Positions 35,519 to 44,919 of a stretch of 64,000 nt of DNA are shown here, one piece after another. The position numbers were made by a program, and so were the translations under genes. Under the pieces are notes generated by a model, which did not search any database, was not told where the DNA came from, and was given only the letters and a program-made list of their open reading frames with translations. The stretch's first letter is position 1, and each line of letters starts with the position of its first letter. The stretch covers positions 186,001 through 250,000 of the forward strand of contig CAVSCF010000011.1 in the NCBI GenBank assembly GCA_963726405.1. The letters are read 5' to 3'. Source of the DNA: JAOUJD01 sp963726405 (lineage in GTDB: Bacteria; Pseudomonadota; Gammaproteobacteria; Burkholderiales; Burkholderiaceae_F).

Positions 35519-36409
35519 ATGAAACGTATCGCTCTGTTCGTCCTGACGAACCTTGCGATCATGCTTGTGCTGGTCCTGACGCTGACCGTCCTGTCGTCGG
35601 TGTTCGGGATCAACTTCAACCTGGGCGGACGCACGCTCAATGTCGGCAGCCTCGCGATCTTCTCGCTGGTCGTCGGCTTCACCGGGGCCTTCATCTCGCT
35701 GCTGATGTCGAAGCCCATGGCGAAGTGGACGACGGGCGCGCGGGTGATTTCGCAACCGTCGAACGCCATGGAATCGTGGCTGGTGGATACCGTGCGCCGC
35801 CACGCGGAAAAGGCCGGAATCGGAATGCCCGAAGTGGCCGTCTTCGAGGGAGAGCCGAACGCGTTCGCCACCGGCGCCTTCAAGAACTCGGCCCTGGTCG
35901 CCGTATCGACCGGCCTGCTGCAGACCATGAGCAAGGACGAGGTCGAAGCCGTGCTCGGCCACGAGATCGCTCACGTGGCGAACGGTGACATGGTCACCAT
36001 GACGCTGCTGCAGGGCGTGATGAACACGTTCGTCGTGTTCCTGTCGCGTGTGATCGGCTATGTGGTCGACCGCATCGTCCTGCGCAACGAAAGCGACGCG
36101 CCGGGAATCGGGTACTTCGTGACGACGATCGTGCTCGACATTGCGCTGGGCTTCCTCGCGGCCATCGTGGTGGCCTGGTTCTCCCGCCGGCGCGAGTTCC
36201 GTGCGGACGCCGGTGCCGTGCAACTCATGGGGAACAACCGTCCGATGATCAACGCGCTCGCGCGCCTGGGCGGAATGGAGCCGGGCGAGTTGCCGCAGCA
36301 GGTGAAGGCCTTCGGAATCAACGGCGGGCCGAGCGGAATGCTGGCGCTGTTCTCCAGCCACCCGCCCATCGAGCAGCGCATCGCGGCGCTGCAGGCGATC
36401 GGCCGCTGA
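35519..36409 (+). CDS. htpX: Membrane zinc metalloprotease HtpX
   Basis: This is a 296-residue M48B protease with two N-terminal membrane helices, the zinc motif HEIAH at 148-152 (LGHEIAHVANGDMV), and further helices after it. It degrades misfolded membrane proteins and is stress-induced in E. coli. The C-terminal SSHPPIEQRIAALQAI is typical. It is divergent from the YqhA gene with a 276-base region between. A strong terminator follows. Confidence 0.95.
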   Translation: MKRIALFVLTNLAIMLVLVLTLTVLSSVFGINFNLGGRTLNVGSLAIFSLVVGFTGAFISLLMSKPMAKWTTGARVISQPSNAMESWLVDTVRRHAEKAGIGMPEVAVFEGEPNAFATGAFKNSALVAVSTGLLQTMSKDEVEAVLGHEIAHVANGDMVTMTLLQGVMNTFVVFLSRVIGYVVDRIVLRNESDAPGIGYFVTTIVLDIALGFLAAIVVAWFSRRREFRADAGAVQLMGNNRPMINALARLGGMEPGELPQQVKAFGINGGPSGMLALFSSHPPIEQRIAALQAIGR

Positions 36410-36431
36410 ACTCGCAGGTCAGCCAGACCAA

Positions 36432-36456
36432 GGGCCGGGTCTCCCGGCCCTTTTTT
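36432..36456 (+). terminator. Rho-independent terminator after htpX
   Basis: GGGCCGGG (36432-36439) pairs with CCCGGCCC (36443-36450) around TCT, followed by six T. The stop of the opposing MATE gene uses the last T. Confidence 0.9.
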
Positions 36457-37826
36457 CATGCGCGCGCGGCATGCCGCCGAGACACCGCAGCGGCGAGGAC
36501 GCCGAGCAGGATGGCTGCAAGGGCCAGGGCGACGGTCGCCGCTTCCCAGAACCCGGCAGGCCCGCGCGGAGGCCCGAACGGTGACGGATTGAGGCCGATC
36601 CAGTAGCCGCCCCCGAGTCCGATGCCCCAGAGGGCGAGGCCGTAGATGACCATCGGCCAGAACGTGCTCTTGTAGCCGCGCAGCACGAACACCGCGATGC
36701 CCTGACCGGCGTCGAACAGGTGAAACACCGCCGCCAGGCCGAGCAGGGAAAGCGCCATCACGGCGACGTCCCGATCGTTCGTGTACAGGGCGACGATCGT
36801 CTCGCGCGTCAGCCAGAGGGTGGTCGCGGCCACGACCGCGATTGCCATCGCGACTCGAAAGCCACGCAGTGCCGCACGTCGCGCGACCTTCGGATCTCCC
36901 GCGCCCAGCGACTGCGCCACCAGCACGCTCGTCGCGATGCCGAGCGACAGCGGCACCATGAAGAGGATCGCGACCAGGTTGGAGACGATCTGGTGCCCGG
37001 CGACCGCCACCGTGCCGAGACGGGCAATCAGCACCGCCATGAACGTGAACGACGTGACTTCGAACATCGTCGACAGTCCGATCGGCACGCCGAGCTTCAG
37101 TTGCTCCCGGATGCTGGGCCAGCGCGGTCCGTGCACCTCGGTACTGCGGAAGCGCGCGTAGAAGGGATCGAGGCGCCAGACAGCGAAGGTCATGGCGAAC
37201 ATGAGCCAGGACAGCAGCGCCGTCGCGATCCCGGCCCCGGCCCCGCCGAAGGCGGGAACCGGCCCCATGCCATGCATGAACACCAGGTTCAGGGGAACCT
37301 TCAAGGCGAGTGCCGTGAGGTTGACGACCATGGTGACCTTTGGCCGCGACACCGCTGCATTGAGCCCGACGAAGACACGTGTCGCAAGCGCGGCAGGCAG
37401 GCCGAAGGCGATCGCCTGCAGGTAGAGCGCGAGGATCCGTCCGACGCTGCTGTCGACCTGCGCGAATCCCACCCAGAGGTCGGTTGCCAGCACCCACGGA
37501 AGCCCGGCCACGGTCAGCAGCAGCGAGAGCCAGAGTGCCTGCTGGACGTCGTCGCCGATGGCACGCCAGCGATGCGCGCCGTAGTGATGGCCTGCGATCG
37601 GGGACAGTGCCTGCAGCACGCCCATGAAGCCGATGTAGACGGTGACGTAGACGCTCGAGCCGACGGCCACCGCCGCGAGGTCGGTGGCCGACAGCCGGCC
37701 GGCCATCATGGCGTCGATGGTCCCGTTGCCGACGACCGCGAGGTTGGCGACGAACAGAGGCCAGGCGAGTTTCAGCAGCGCACGGGACGACGCATCGGGC
37801 GGCCGCGGCGCCGGAGCATCAGGCAT
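36456..37826 (-). CDS. MATE-family multidrug efflux protein
   Basis: This is a 456-residue inner-membrane antiporter with about 12 helices, arranged as two MatE halves (LAWPLFVANLAVVGNGTIDAMMAGRLS and VPIGLSTMFEVTSFTFMAVLIARLG). It is NorM-like and would export cationic drugs with Na+ or H+. The gene lies 23 bases downstream of the ArnT-like gene on the same strand, and the two may form an operon. The start at 37826 is ATG. Confidence 0.88.
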   Translation of the reverse strand: MPDAPAPRPPDASSRALLKLAWPLFVANLAVVGNGTIDAMMAGRLSATDLAAVAVGSSVYVTVYIGFMGVLQALSPIAGHHYGAHRWRAIGDDVQQALWLSLLLTVAGLPWVLATDLWVGFAQVDSSVGRILALYLQAIAFGLPAALATRVFVGLNAAVSRPKVTMVVNLTALALKVPLNLVFMHGMGPVPAFGGAGAGIATALLSWLMFAMTFAVWRLDPFYARFRSTEVHGPRWPSIREQLKLGVPIGLSTMFEVTSFTFMAVLIARLGTVAVAGHQIVSNLVAILFMVPLSLGIATSVLVAQSLGAGDPKVARRAALRGFRVAMAIAVVAATTLWLTRETIVALYTNDRDVAVMALSLLGLAAVFHLFDAGQGIAVFVLRGYKSTFWPMVIYGLALWGIGLGGGYWIGLNPSPFGPPRGPAGFWEAATVALALAAILLGVLAAAVSRRHAARA

Positions 37827-37849
37827 GAGTTCGGCCCCTCACTGGCAGT

Positions 37850-39583
37850 TCAGGGGCGGCGCACCCAGATGCGGAAGACTTCGTCGGTCCGGGCCCTCCG
37901 GGTGACTTCGTAGCCGAGTTGCCAGTCGCCGACGGGCGGCGCATCGTCGAGATGCGTGCGCTGGTTGTCCCGCTGGATGAGGATCCGACAGGAGTCGCTG
38001 TTGTCGCCCTGACCGTTGAACCGGATGCCACCGTGGTACGCGAGCATCGCGCGCATGCCGATCGGCAACTGATACGCCTGCACGCAGCCGTCGCCGGCCA
38101 GGCGCCGTACCTGGTCGCCGAGCACGGAGGCGGTGGGCCTCATGCCCCGGTTGTATTCGACGACGTCGCCGTAGAGCGTGGCGACGAGAACCCACATCGC
38201 GGTCAGTCCCGCCGCAGCGAGCGCCGGTCCACGCCAGAGCATCGGGGCGCGCACCCGCCCTCGCCAGATCGCGAGCGCCAGCCAGGCAACGGTGGCGACC
38301 AGTGAAGTCAGCGCGGCGAGCGGATTGATCCCCGGCGGCAGTCCCGGGACGATGCGGGCAAACGACGCCGCCATCTTCGGCGGCACGCCCGCATTCCACG
38401 CGATGAAGTAAAGCCAGGCGCCGAGCAGCGCGAGGAAGAACAGGGCAATGGAGAACCAGTCGATGGCGTTGTCCGCCGCGCGGCGCAGCGTCGACACGCC
38501 GAACGCCGCGAGGACCACGAGCGCCGGCACCGCCCCGATGAGTTCGCGGTCGCTGGGCGAACTGCTGAGCAGCAGGTTGAGCAGCCCCGCCACGGCGAGC
38601 AGCAAGGGCAGCAGCACATGGGGCCGACGTACGAAGCCGCGCCACGAATAAAGGGTCCACAGCGCGAACGGCCAGAGCGGCCACGTGTACCAGCCGGCGT
38701 TGCGTGTGAGCCAGGCGAGGCTTTCGATGCTCGGCCCGCGGAACTGACTGACGTTCCATCGCGTCAGCGCGCCCATGTACTCGCCGGCGCCCGGCACCAG
38801 CAGCCGTGCGCTGATCGGCCACAGGGCGTAGCCGCCGGCCGCAATCGCGAGCATGACCACCGTGCGCAGCGCCCGCTGGCGTCCGTGGCAGGCGACGAAC
38901 ACCGCGGCGGCGATCGCCAGCAGTCCCGCTGGAAGCCAGCCGCGCGTCAGCGCTGCGGCGGCGAGCACGAGACCGGCCGCGACCGCGCCTTTCCAGTCCT
39001 CGTCGATGGCGACGGTGAGCGCGAGGACGAGGGCGCTCACCCATGCGAACAGCGCCGTCTCCGCGACGGTTTCGTGCAGGCGGACGACGATGCCGAACGT
39101 CGCGAGCGTCAGCAGCAGCGCCATGTCGGCGAGCATGCGTCCGTAGTCGCGCGGGTTGGCCTCGCCTCCGAAGGCCAGGGCGACCGGTTGTGCTTCGCTG
39201 CGTCGTGCGAGCCGATAGGTGGCGTACCAGAGGCTCGAGGTGGCGAGCGCGAACCACAGCACTGAAGCGAGTCGGGCCGCATCCACCGCACCGAGAACGC
39301 CGCCGAAGGCCTTGATCAGCACCGCACCGACCCAGAAGGGCAACGGGCCTTCCTCGGGCAGGGGCTGGCCTACCACGCCGGGCAGCAGCCAGTCGGACAG
39401 GCCGCCTTGCGCCATCGTCCACATCACGCCGAATGCGGAGGCGTCCTCGAGGCTCCACGGGTCGCGTCCTAACAGGCCGGGGAGGACGTACGCGAGGAGC
39501 AGCGTGAGGAGCAGCCAGCGCGGCAATTTCGCTGCGGCTGCCTCGGTGACCCGAGCCGGCGATGGTCGATGCTCGAAACTCAA
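37850..39583 (-). CDS. ArnT/PMT-like glycosyltransferase (GT39/GT83 family)
   Basis: This is a 577-residue membrane protein with about 12 helices and a C-terminal soluble part. Early periplasmic loops hold GRDPWSLEDASAFGV and PLPEEGPLPFWVGA, matching the dolichyl-phosphate-mannose/ArnT superfamily, where an acidic residue in the first loop is catalytic. It would transfer a sugar from a polyprenyl carrier to lipid A or another envelope acceptor. The start is probably TTG 39583 with AGGGG upstream. Acceptor and sugar are unknown. Confidence 0.75.
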   Translation of the reverse strand: MSFEHRPSPARVTEAAAAKLPRWLLLTLLLAYVLPGLLGRDPWSLEDASAFGVMWTMAQGGLSDWLLPGVVGQPLPEEGPLPFWVGAVLIKAFGGVLGAVDAARLASVLWFALATSSLWYATYRLARRSEAQPVALAFGGEANPRDYGRMLADMALLLTLATFGIVVRLHETVAETALFAWVSALVLALTVAIDEDWKGAVAAGLVLAAAALTRGWLPAGLLAIAAAVFVACHGRQRALRTVVMLAIAAGGYALWPISARLLVPGAGEYMGALTRWNVSQFRGPSIESLAWLTRNAGWYTWPLWPFALWTLYSWRGFVRRPHVLLPLLLAVAGLLNLLLSSSPSDRELIGAVPALVVLAAFGVSTLRRAADNAIDWFSIALFFLALLGAWLYFIAWNAGVPPKMAASFARIVPGLPPGINPLAALTSLVATVAWLALAIWRGRVRAPMLWRGPALAAAGLTAMWVLVATLYGDVVEYNRGMRPTASVLGDQVRRLAGDGCVQAYQLPIGMRAMLAYHGGIRFNGQGDNSDSCRILIQRDNQRTHLDDAPPVGDWQLGYEVTRRARTDEVFRIWVRRP

Positions 39584-39711
39584 CGCTGCCCCTGCGATTC
39601 GATGCGGGTCGGCCTGTCGGCCGCGCGCCGCCGGAAGTGCCTGTTCGGTGGGCCCGCCCTGCGGCCCGGTTGCCTGTCCATCGCCTTATAGACCGCTTGC
39701 CCGCGCAAAAC

Positions 39712-39736
39712 AAAAAAGGCAGCCGAAGCTGCCTTT
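39712..39736 (-). terminator. Rho-independent terminator after rpmE2
   Basis: AAAGGCAGC (39715-39723) and GCTGCCTTT (39728-39736) pair around CGAA. On the minus strand the stem is followed by a run of T (39717 to 39712). It lies 26 bases past the rpmE2 stop. Confidence 0.88.
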
Positions 39737-39761
39737 GTCGTCGCGGGAGGCCTGTCCACGC

Positions 39762-40061
39762 TTACTTGCGGCGGGCCTTCGCAGCCGTTGCCTGCGCGGC
39801 CGCGGCGTTGACCGCCTCTGTCTTGGCGGCGAACTTCTGGCGGAATTTCTCGACGCGGCCGGTCTCGACGATCCGGGTCTGGGCGCCCGTGTAGAACGGG
39901 TGCGACTCCGACGACGTGTCGAGCTTGAACAGCGGGTACGTCTTGCCGTCCATCTCGATCGTCTCCTTGGTCTGGAGAGTGGAGCGCGTGATGAACTTGA
40001 AGTCGTTCTGCATGTCCTGGAACACGACTTCGCGGTACTCGGGGTGGATGCCTTGTTTCAT
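39762..40061 (-). CDS. rpmE2: 50S ribosomal protein L31 type B
   Basis: This is a 99-residue ribosomal protein. MKQGIHPEYREVVFQDM and SSESHPFYTGAQ are the L31 signatures. It has no cysteines, so it is the zinc-independent type B (C-minus) form. An Ala/Lys-rich tail of about 30 residues extends it. ATG 40061 is the family start. Follows rho on the same strand, the usual trxA-rho-rpmE2 order of betaproteobacteria. Confidence 0.95.
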   Translation of the reverse strand: MKQGIHPEYREVVFQDMQNDFKFITRSTLQTKETIEMDGKTYPLFKLDTSSESHPFYTGAQTRIVETGRVEKFRQKFAAKTEAVNAAAAQATAAKARRK

Positions 40062-40222
40062 TTCTCTGCTCGCTGGATCAGTTGGGCCGCCCGATCGGGG
40101 GGTGACGCGCGTTGCATAGCGGTCTGCCTCGACCACGGTCCCGTTTTTCGGGAACCGCACATTATCCGGGATTTCAGGGCGCCTCGGGCAACCGCCCTGG
40201 TTCTTGCCAAGCCTTTGAAGTC

Positions 40223-40256
40223 AAAAAGGCCGACTGGCTTCGCCAGCGGCCTTTTT
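40223..40256 (-). terminator. Rho-independent terminator after rho
   Basis: A long stem pairs AAAAAGGCCG plus CTGGC (40223-40238, one bulged A) with GCCAG plus CGGCCTTTTT (40242-40256) around a TTC loop. It ends in five T on the minus strand, between rho and rpmE2. Confidence 0.85.
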
Positions 40257-40302
40257 CTGATTGGATCGGGCGAAAGTAGGTTTTCACTTTCGCCCGCTTG
40301 AT

Positions 40303-41565
40303 CTAGCCTCCCCGCCGCATCATGTCGAAGAACTCGGCGTTGTTCTTCGTCGATTTCATCTTGTCGAGCAGGAATTCCATCGCCTCGATCTCGTCCATGC
40401 CGTAGAGCAGCTTCCGCAGGATCCAGACCTTCTGCAGGATTTCGGGCTTCAGCAGCAGTTCTTCCTTGCGCGTTCCCGAGCGATTGACGTTGAGCGCCGG
40501 GTAGACGCGTTTCTCGGCGAGCCGGCGCTCCATGTGGATTTCCATGTTGCCGGTGCCCTTGAACTCCTCGTAGATCACGTCGTCCATGCGCGAGCCGGTG
40601 TCAATCAGCGCCGTGGCGATGATCGTCAGCGATCCGCCTTCCTCGATGTTGCGGGCGGCGCCGAAGAAGCGCTTCGGGCGCTGCAGCGCATTGGCATCCA
40701 CGCCGCCGGTGAGCACCTTGCCGGAGGCGGGGACCACGGTGTTGTAGGCGCGTGCCAGGCGCGTGATCGAGTCGAGCAGGATGACGACGTCCTTCTTGCT
40801 CTCGGCGAGGCGCTTGGCCTTCTCGATCACCATTTCCGCGACCTGCACGTGGCGGGTGGCGGGCTCGTCGAACGTCGATGCCACGACTTCACCGCGGACC
40901 GAGCGCTGCATCTCGGTGACCTCCTCGGGACGCTCGTCGATCAGCAGCACGATCAGCACCACGTCCGGGTGGTTGGCCGCGATGGCGTGCGCCATGTGCT
41001 GCATCAGCACCGTCTTGCCCGATTTCGGGCTGGCGACCAGCAGGCCGCGCTGGCCCTTGCCGATCGGCGCGATCAGGTCGACCAGGCGGCCGGTCAGGTT
41101 CTCGTCGCCGCGCATGTCGCGCTCGAGGACCAGAGGCTCGTCGGGGAAGAGTGGTGTGAGGTTCTCGAACAGGATGCGGTGCTTGGTCGACTCCGGCAAC
41201 TGGCCGTTGACCTTGTCGACCTTGACCAGCGCGAAGTAGCGCTCGCCGTCCTTCGGTGTCCGCACCTCGCCTTCGATGGAATCGCCGGTGTGCAGGTTGA
41301 AGCGGCGAATCTGCGACGGCGAGATGTAGATGTCGTCGGTGCTGGCGAGGTACGAGGTCTCGGGCGAGCGAAGAAAGCCGAAGCCGTCCGGGAGCACCTC
41401 GAGCGTGCCGTCCCCGAAGATCTGCTCACCGCCCTTCGCGCGCTTCTTGAGGATTGCAAACATCAACTCCTGTTTGCGCATCCGGTTCGCGTTGTCGATT
41501 TCGAGGCCGGTGGCCATCTCCAGCAGTTGGGAGACGTGCTGTGCTTTTAGTTCTGAGAGGTGCAT
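40303..41565 (-). CDS. rho: Transcription termination factor Rho
   Basis: This is a 420-residue RNA-dependent ATPase hexamer subunit. The N-terminal cold-shock-like RNA-binding domain contains PDGFGFLRSPETSYLASTDDIYISPSQIRRF. The ATPase core has the P-loop VASPKSGKTVL and VLIVLLIDERPEEVTEM. The sequence matches the family end to end (E. coli 419 residues). Between trxA and rpmE2 on the minus strand. Confidence 0.97.
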   Translation of the reverse strand: MHLSELKAQHVSQLLEMATGLEIDNANRMRKQELMFAILKKRAKGGEQIFGDGTLEVLPDGFGFLRSPETSYLASTDDIYISPSQIRRFNLHTGDSIEGEVRTPKDGERYFALVKVDKVNGQLPESTKHRILFENLTPLFPDEPLVLERDMRGDENLTGRLVDLIAPIGKGQRGLLVASPKSGKTVLMQHMAHAIAANHPDVVLIVLLIDERPEEVTEMQRSVRGEVVASTFDEPATRHVQVAEMVIEKAKRLAESKKDVVILLDSITRLARAYNTVVPASGKVLTGGVDANALQRPKRFFGAARNIEEGGSLTIIATALIDTGSRMDDVIYEEFKGTGNMEIHMERRLAEKRVYPALNVNRSGTRKEELLLKPEILQKVWILRKLLYGMDEIEAMEFLLDKMKSTKNNAEFFDMMRRGG

Positions 41566-41671
41566 AAGTTTGGATCTGCCGGGAGAGGGTGGGGCGCGCT
41601 GTGCGGGGTCCGACGAGCCGGGCGCGCGCCCGCGAGGAATGGAGCCGGGCCGCGCTGGCCCGGCGCCTCAA

Positions 41672-41995
41672 TCAGAGGTTGCTGTCAATGAATGCGGTCA
41701 GTTGGGACTTGGACAGTGCGCCGACTTTCGTGCCGACCACCGCTCCGTTCTTGAACAACATCAGCGTGGGAATGCCGCGGATCCCGAACTTCGCCGGGGT
41801 CGTCTGGTTCTCGTCCACGTTGAGCTTCGCGACGGTCAGTTTGGCGCCGTACTCGCGTGAAACTTCGTCCAGGATAGGCGCAATCATCTTGCACGGTCCG
41901 CACCACTCGGCCCAGTAGTCGACCAACACCGGACCATCGGATTTCAGGACGTCCTGTTCGAAGGAGGCGTCGCTGACGTATTTGATATCGCTCAT
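41672..41995 (-). CDS. trxA: Thioredoxin
   Basis: This is a 107-residue cytoplasmic redox protein. The active site WCGPC is at 31-35, with cis-proline motif IRGIPTLMLF. It reduces disulfides in ribonucleotide reductase and others. ATG 41995 begins the family sequence; the open frame upstream is not thioredoxin-like. Just upstream of rho on the same strand. Confidence 0.96.
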   Translation of the reverse strand: MSDIKYVSDASFEQDVLKSDGPVLVDYWAEWCGPCKMIAPILDEVSREYGAKLTVAKLNVDENQTTPAKFGIRGIPTLMLFKNGAVVGTKVGALSKSQLTAFIDSNL

Positions 41996-42184
41996 ATTTT
42001 GCGTCCTTCCGCACGCCGCACCGGCGCGCATTGGCATCAGGAAGAAACAGGGAACTTGTCTTGGGGAGGGCGGTGGCGCATGGCGGCGCATGGCAGGAAA
42101 AGACCGTACGGTGCGCACCGTTTTGCAAATGGTAGCACTTCCGATGCGGATGGGAAGGCTCGCGTTTCGAGCCTGTGGCATCCC

Positions 42185-42190
42185 TACAAT
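42185..42190 (+). promoter_or_regulatory. Likely -10 element for the AddB-like gene
   Basis: TACAAT within GGCATCCCTACAAT, almost the same context as before lapA (29387-29400). It lies between two possible GTG starts and favours the downstream one at 42214. The -35 region is weak. Confidence 0.4.
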
Positions 42191-42213
42191 TCTCCCGTTT
42201 ACCCGAGCCTCCC

Positions 42214-44919
42214 GTGTCCCGCGCCCCCCTCTTCGAACGCCTCGCCCGCGCCGATTCCGACGACCGCCCCGCGCACGGGATCGTCGTCGTCACGCCGAAC
42301 CGCCGCCTTGCGCGCGCGCTTTCCCGAGAGTTCGACGCCTGGCAAGCGGCTCGCGGTCGCCGCTCCTGGGAGACTCCCCGCGTGCTGCCCTACGGCACGT
42401 TCGTGGCGAGCCTTTATGACGCCGCCCTGCACGATCCGGTGCTCGCGGGCGTGCGTGCCCCGCTGACGGCCACGCAGGAAGCGACGTTGTGGGAATCGGT
42501 GGTGGAAGCGAGCGGCCTGCCGCTCGCATCGCCGGGGGCCGCCGCGCAACTGGCTGCCGGCGCGTGGTCGCTGGCCCACCAGTGGCAGATCGCGGACCGT
42601 GTGCGGCATTACGCGATGAGCGAGGACAACCGCGTCTTCGCGGGCTGGGCTGCGGAGTACGCGCGACGCCTCGAGCGGTTCGATGCAACGGACCAGGCGC
42701 GCCTGCCCGATGCCGTCCGCGCGCTCGTCGTTGCCGGCGATCTTCCGGTCCCATCCGAGGTGGTGCTGGCCGGCTTCCCCGAACTCACGCCGCAACAGGA
42801 CGCGTTGTTCCAGGCGCTCGCGGGCCGCGGAGCGCGCGTGGAGGCGCAGCGCGAAGAGCCTGCCCAAGGTGACTGCCGCCGCATGGAAGCTGGCGATGCA
42901 CACGAGGAACTCGAGCGCATGGCCGACTGGGCGGCCGCGCGGCTACGGGCAAACAAAGACGCCCGCATCGGCATCGTCGTGCCGGACCTCAGCGCGCGCC
43001 GCCGTGAGATTGCACGGGCTCTCGATGTCGCATTGGCGCCCGACGCGCTGCTTGCTTCCCCAGATCGGCAGCGGCCATACACCGTGTCGCTGGGCGCAGC
43101 TCTGGCGGATGCGCCGATGGTGGCGACGGCGATGCGTGCGCTTCGCCTCGCGGCCGGCGACGTCGATTTCGCCGAGGCCAGCGCGCTGCTGCGATCCCCG
43201 CATGTCGACTTCGGACCGGCGCCGGCGCGGGCCTGCTTCGACGTCGAGTGGCGCCGACGGTCCGGCCGCACCACGTCGCTGAGTCAGTTGCTCGCGGTCA
43301 CGCGCACTTCGCGCGCGGACGAGGCGCCGGCCCCTCGGGCAGCGCTCGAGGCACTGCAGGCGTGGAAGACACGCGTGGGCACTCGGCCTCGCCGATTGTC
43401 CGAGTGGGCCGCGCTATTGATGGAAGCGCTGCGTGCCATCGGGTTTCCCGGGGCCGCGACCCCGGACTCCGCGGAGTACCAGACGCTCGCGCGCTGGCAG
43501 GAACTGATGGCGGAGTTCGCTGCGCTGGATCGCGTACAGGGGGCGCTCGACCTGCGGGCCGCGGTCGCGCGCCTGGCGCGCCTGGCCTCGGCCACCATAT
43601 TCCAGCCCGAGGGCGGCGATCCACCGATACACGTCGTGGGACTGCTCGAAGCCGAGGGTCTCGAGTTCGATCACCTGTGGATCGCCGGCCTCACATCGGA
43701 GGCATGGCCGGTTGCCGCGCGCGCTCACCCGCTGCTGCCGCTCGAATTGCAGCGCGCGAAGCGGATGCCGGGTGCGCTGGCCGACGTCGAACTGCGGCGG
43801 GCGCAGGCCGTCCTCGATCGCCTCTCCCGCTCGGCACCCGAGGTCGTGGCGAGTCATGCGGTGCGCGAGGGCGACCGCGATCTAGCTCCGAGCGCGATGA
43901 TCGCGGCGTGGCCCGAGGCCGAGCCCGCCACTGCCGCTGTGCGGGCATGGCAGGTGATTGCGCCGGTCCCGCTCGAGACGCTCGTCGATGCGCGCGCAAC
44001 TCCACTTTCGGACACCCGCGTGGTCGGCGGCGGTGCTTCAACGCTGACCGACCAGTCCGCGTGCCCGTTCCGGGCCTTTGCCGCTCACCGGCTCGGCGCG
44101 GACGAGCCCGAGCAGCCGCATGACGGGCTCGCCGCATCGGAGCGCGGAGAACTGGTCCACCGCGTCCTTGCCCGCTTCTGGGAGTCGGTTCCGCAGCGAA
44201 CGCGCGCATCGGTCGCCGCGCTTTCCGTGGAGCAACGCGCTTCGCTCCTCGAGCGGGCCGCCGACAACGCCATCGGGCGCATCCGCGAGCGGCGCCCCGG
44301 CGCGCTCGGGGACGGCCTGCTCGCGATCGAGAAGCGGCGCCTGGTGACGATGGCGCAGGACTGGCTGCGCTTCGAGATCGAGCAGCGCGGGGAATTCGAG
44401 GTGAAGGCGATCGAAGAGCGCCGCGCGCTGGCGATCGGTCCGCTGTCCCTGAACGGTCGCCTCGATCGCGTCGATCGCCTCGCGGACGGGAGCACGGTCA
44501 TCATCGACTACAAGACGGGAGCCAAGGGCGGCGTGCGTTCGTGGCTCGGGCCCCGGCCGGACGAACCGCAGTTGCCGCTCTATCTCGTCGCCTCGGAAAC
44601 CGGAGCACGCGCGGTCGCCTTCGCGCGGGTGCGTACGGGCGACAAGGAATTCGTCGCACTCGCGGAAGACGAGAGCCTGTTGCCGAAGGCGCGCGTGGAC
44701 TGGAAGCAGGAGCACGCGAGCTGGGCGGCGCTGGTGCAGGCATGGCGCGACGAGTTGACGAGGCTGGCGAACGACTTCGCGGCCGGCGTGGCGGAGGTCG
44801 CGCCGAAGCGGGCCGACACCTGCCGGTACTGTGGCGTCGCGATGCTGTGCCGCCTGACAGAGCGCGCTGGCGACGTCCTTGCACCCGAAGGCGAACCGGG
44901 CGGAGCCGACGATGAGTGA
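42214..44919 (+). CDS. AddB-like PD-(D/E)XK nuclease (TIGR03623-type probable DNA repair protein)
   Basis: This 901-residue protein resembles AddB, with a degenerate helicase-like N-terminal half. Near the C-terminus is a RecB-type nuclease with IDYKTG (Asp765, Lys767). Four cysteines, C617 then C870-x2-C873-x5-C879, match the iron-sulfur pattern that stabilises the AddB nuclease. It should pair with the next gene to process double-strand breaks. GTG 42214 was chosen because TACAAT lies just upstream; GTG 42175 is an alternative. The stop overlaps the helicase start by eight bases. Confidence 0.85.
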   Translation: MSRAPLFERLARADSDDRPAHGIVVVTPNRRLARALSREFDAWQAARGRRSWETPRVLPYGTFVASLYDAALHDPVLAGVRAPLTATQEATLWESVVEASGLPLASPGAAAQLAAGAWSLAHQWQIADRVRHYAMSEDNRVFAGWAAEYARRLERFDATDQARLPDAVRALVVAGDLPVPSEVVLAGFPELTPQQDALFQALAGRGARVEAQREEPAQGDCRRMEAGDAHEELERMADWAAARLRANKDARIGIVVPDLSARRREIARALDVALAPDALLASPDRQRPYTVSLGAALADAPMVATAMRALRLAAGDVDFAEASALLRSPHVDFGPAPARACFDVEWRRRSGRTTSLSQLLAVTRTSRADEAPAPRAALEALQAWKTRVGTRPRRLSEWAALLMEALRAIGFPGAATPDSAEYQTLARWQELMAEFAALDRVQGALDLRAAVARLARLASATIFQPEGGDPPIHVVGLLEAEGLEFDHLWIAGLTSEAWPVAARAHPLLPLELQRAKRMPGALADVELRRAQAVLDRLSRSAPEVVASHAVREGDRDLAPSAMIAAWPEAEPATAAVRAWQVIAPVPLETLVDARATPLSDTRVVGGGASTLTDQSACPFRAFAAHRLGADEPEQPHDGLAASERGELVHRVLARFWESVPQRTRASVAALSVEQRASLLERAADNAIGRIRERRPGALGDGLLAIEKRRLVTMAQDWLRFEIEQRGEFEVKAIEERRALAIGPLSLNGRLDRVDRLADGSTVIIDYKTGAKGGVRSWLGPRPDEPQLPLYLVASETGARAVAFARVRTGDKEFVALAEDESLLPKARVDWKQEHASWAALVQAWRDELTRLANDFAAGVAEVAPKRADTCRYCGVAMLCRLTERAGDVLAPEGEPGGADDE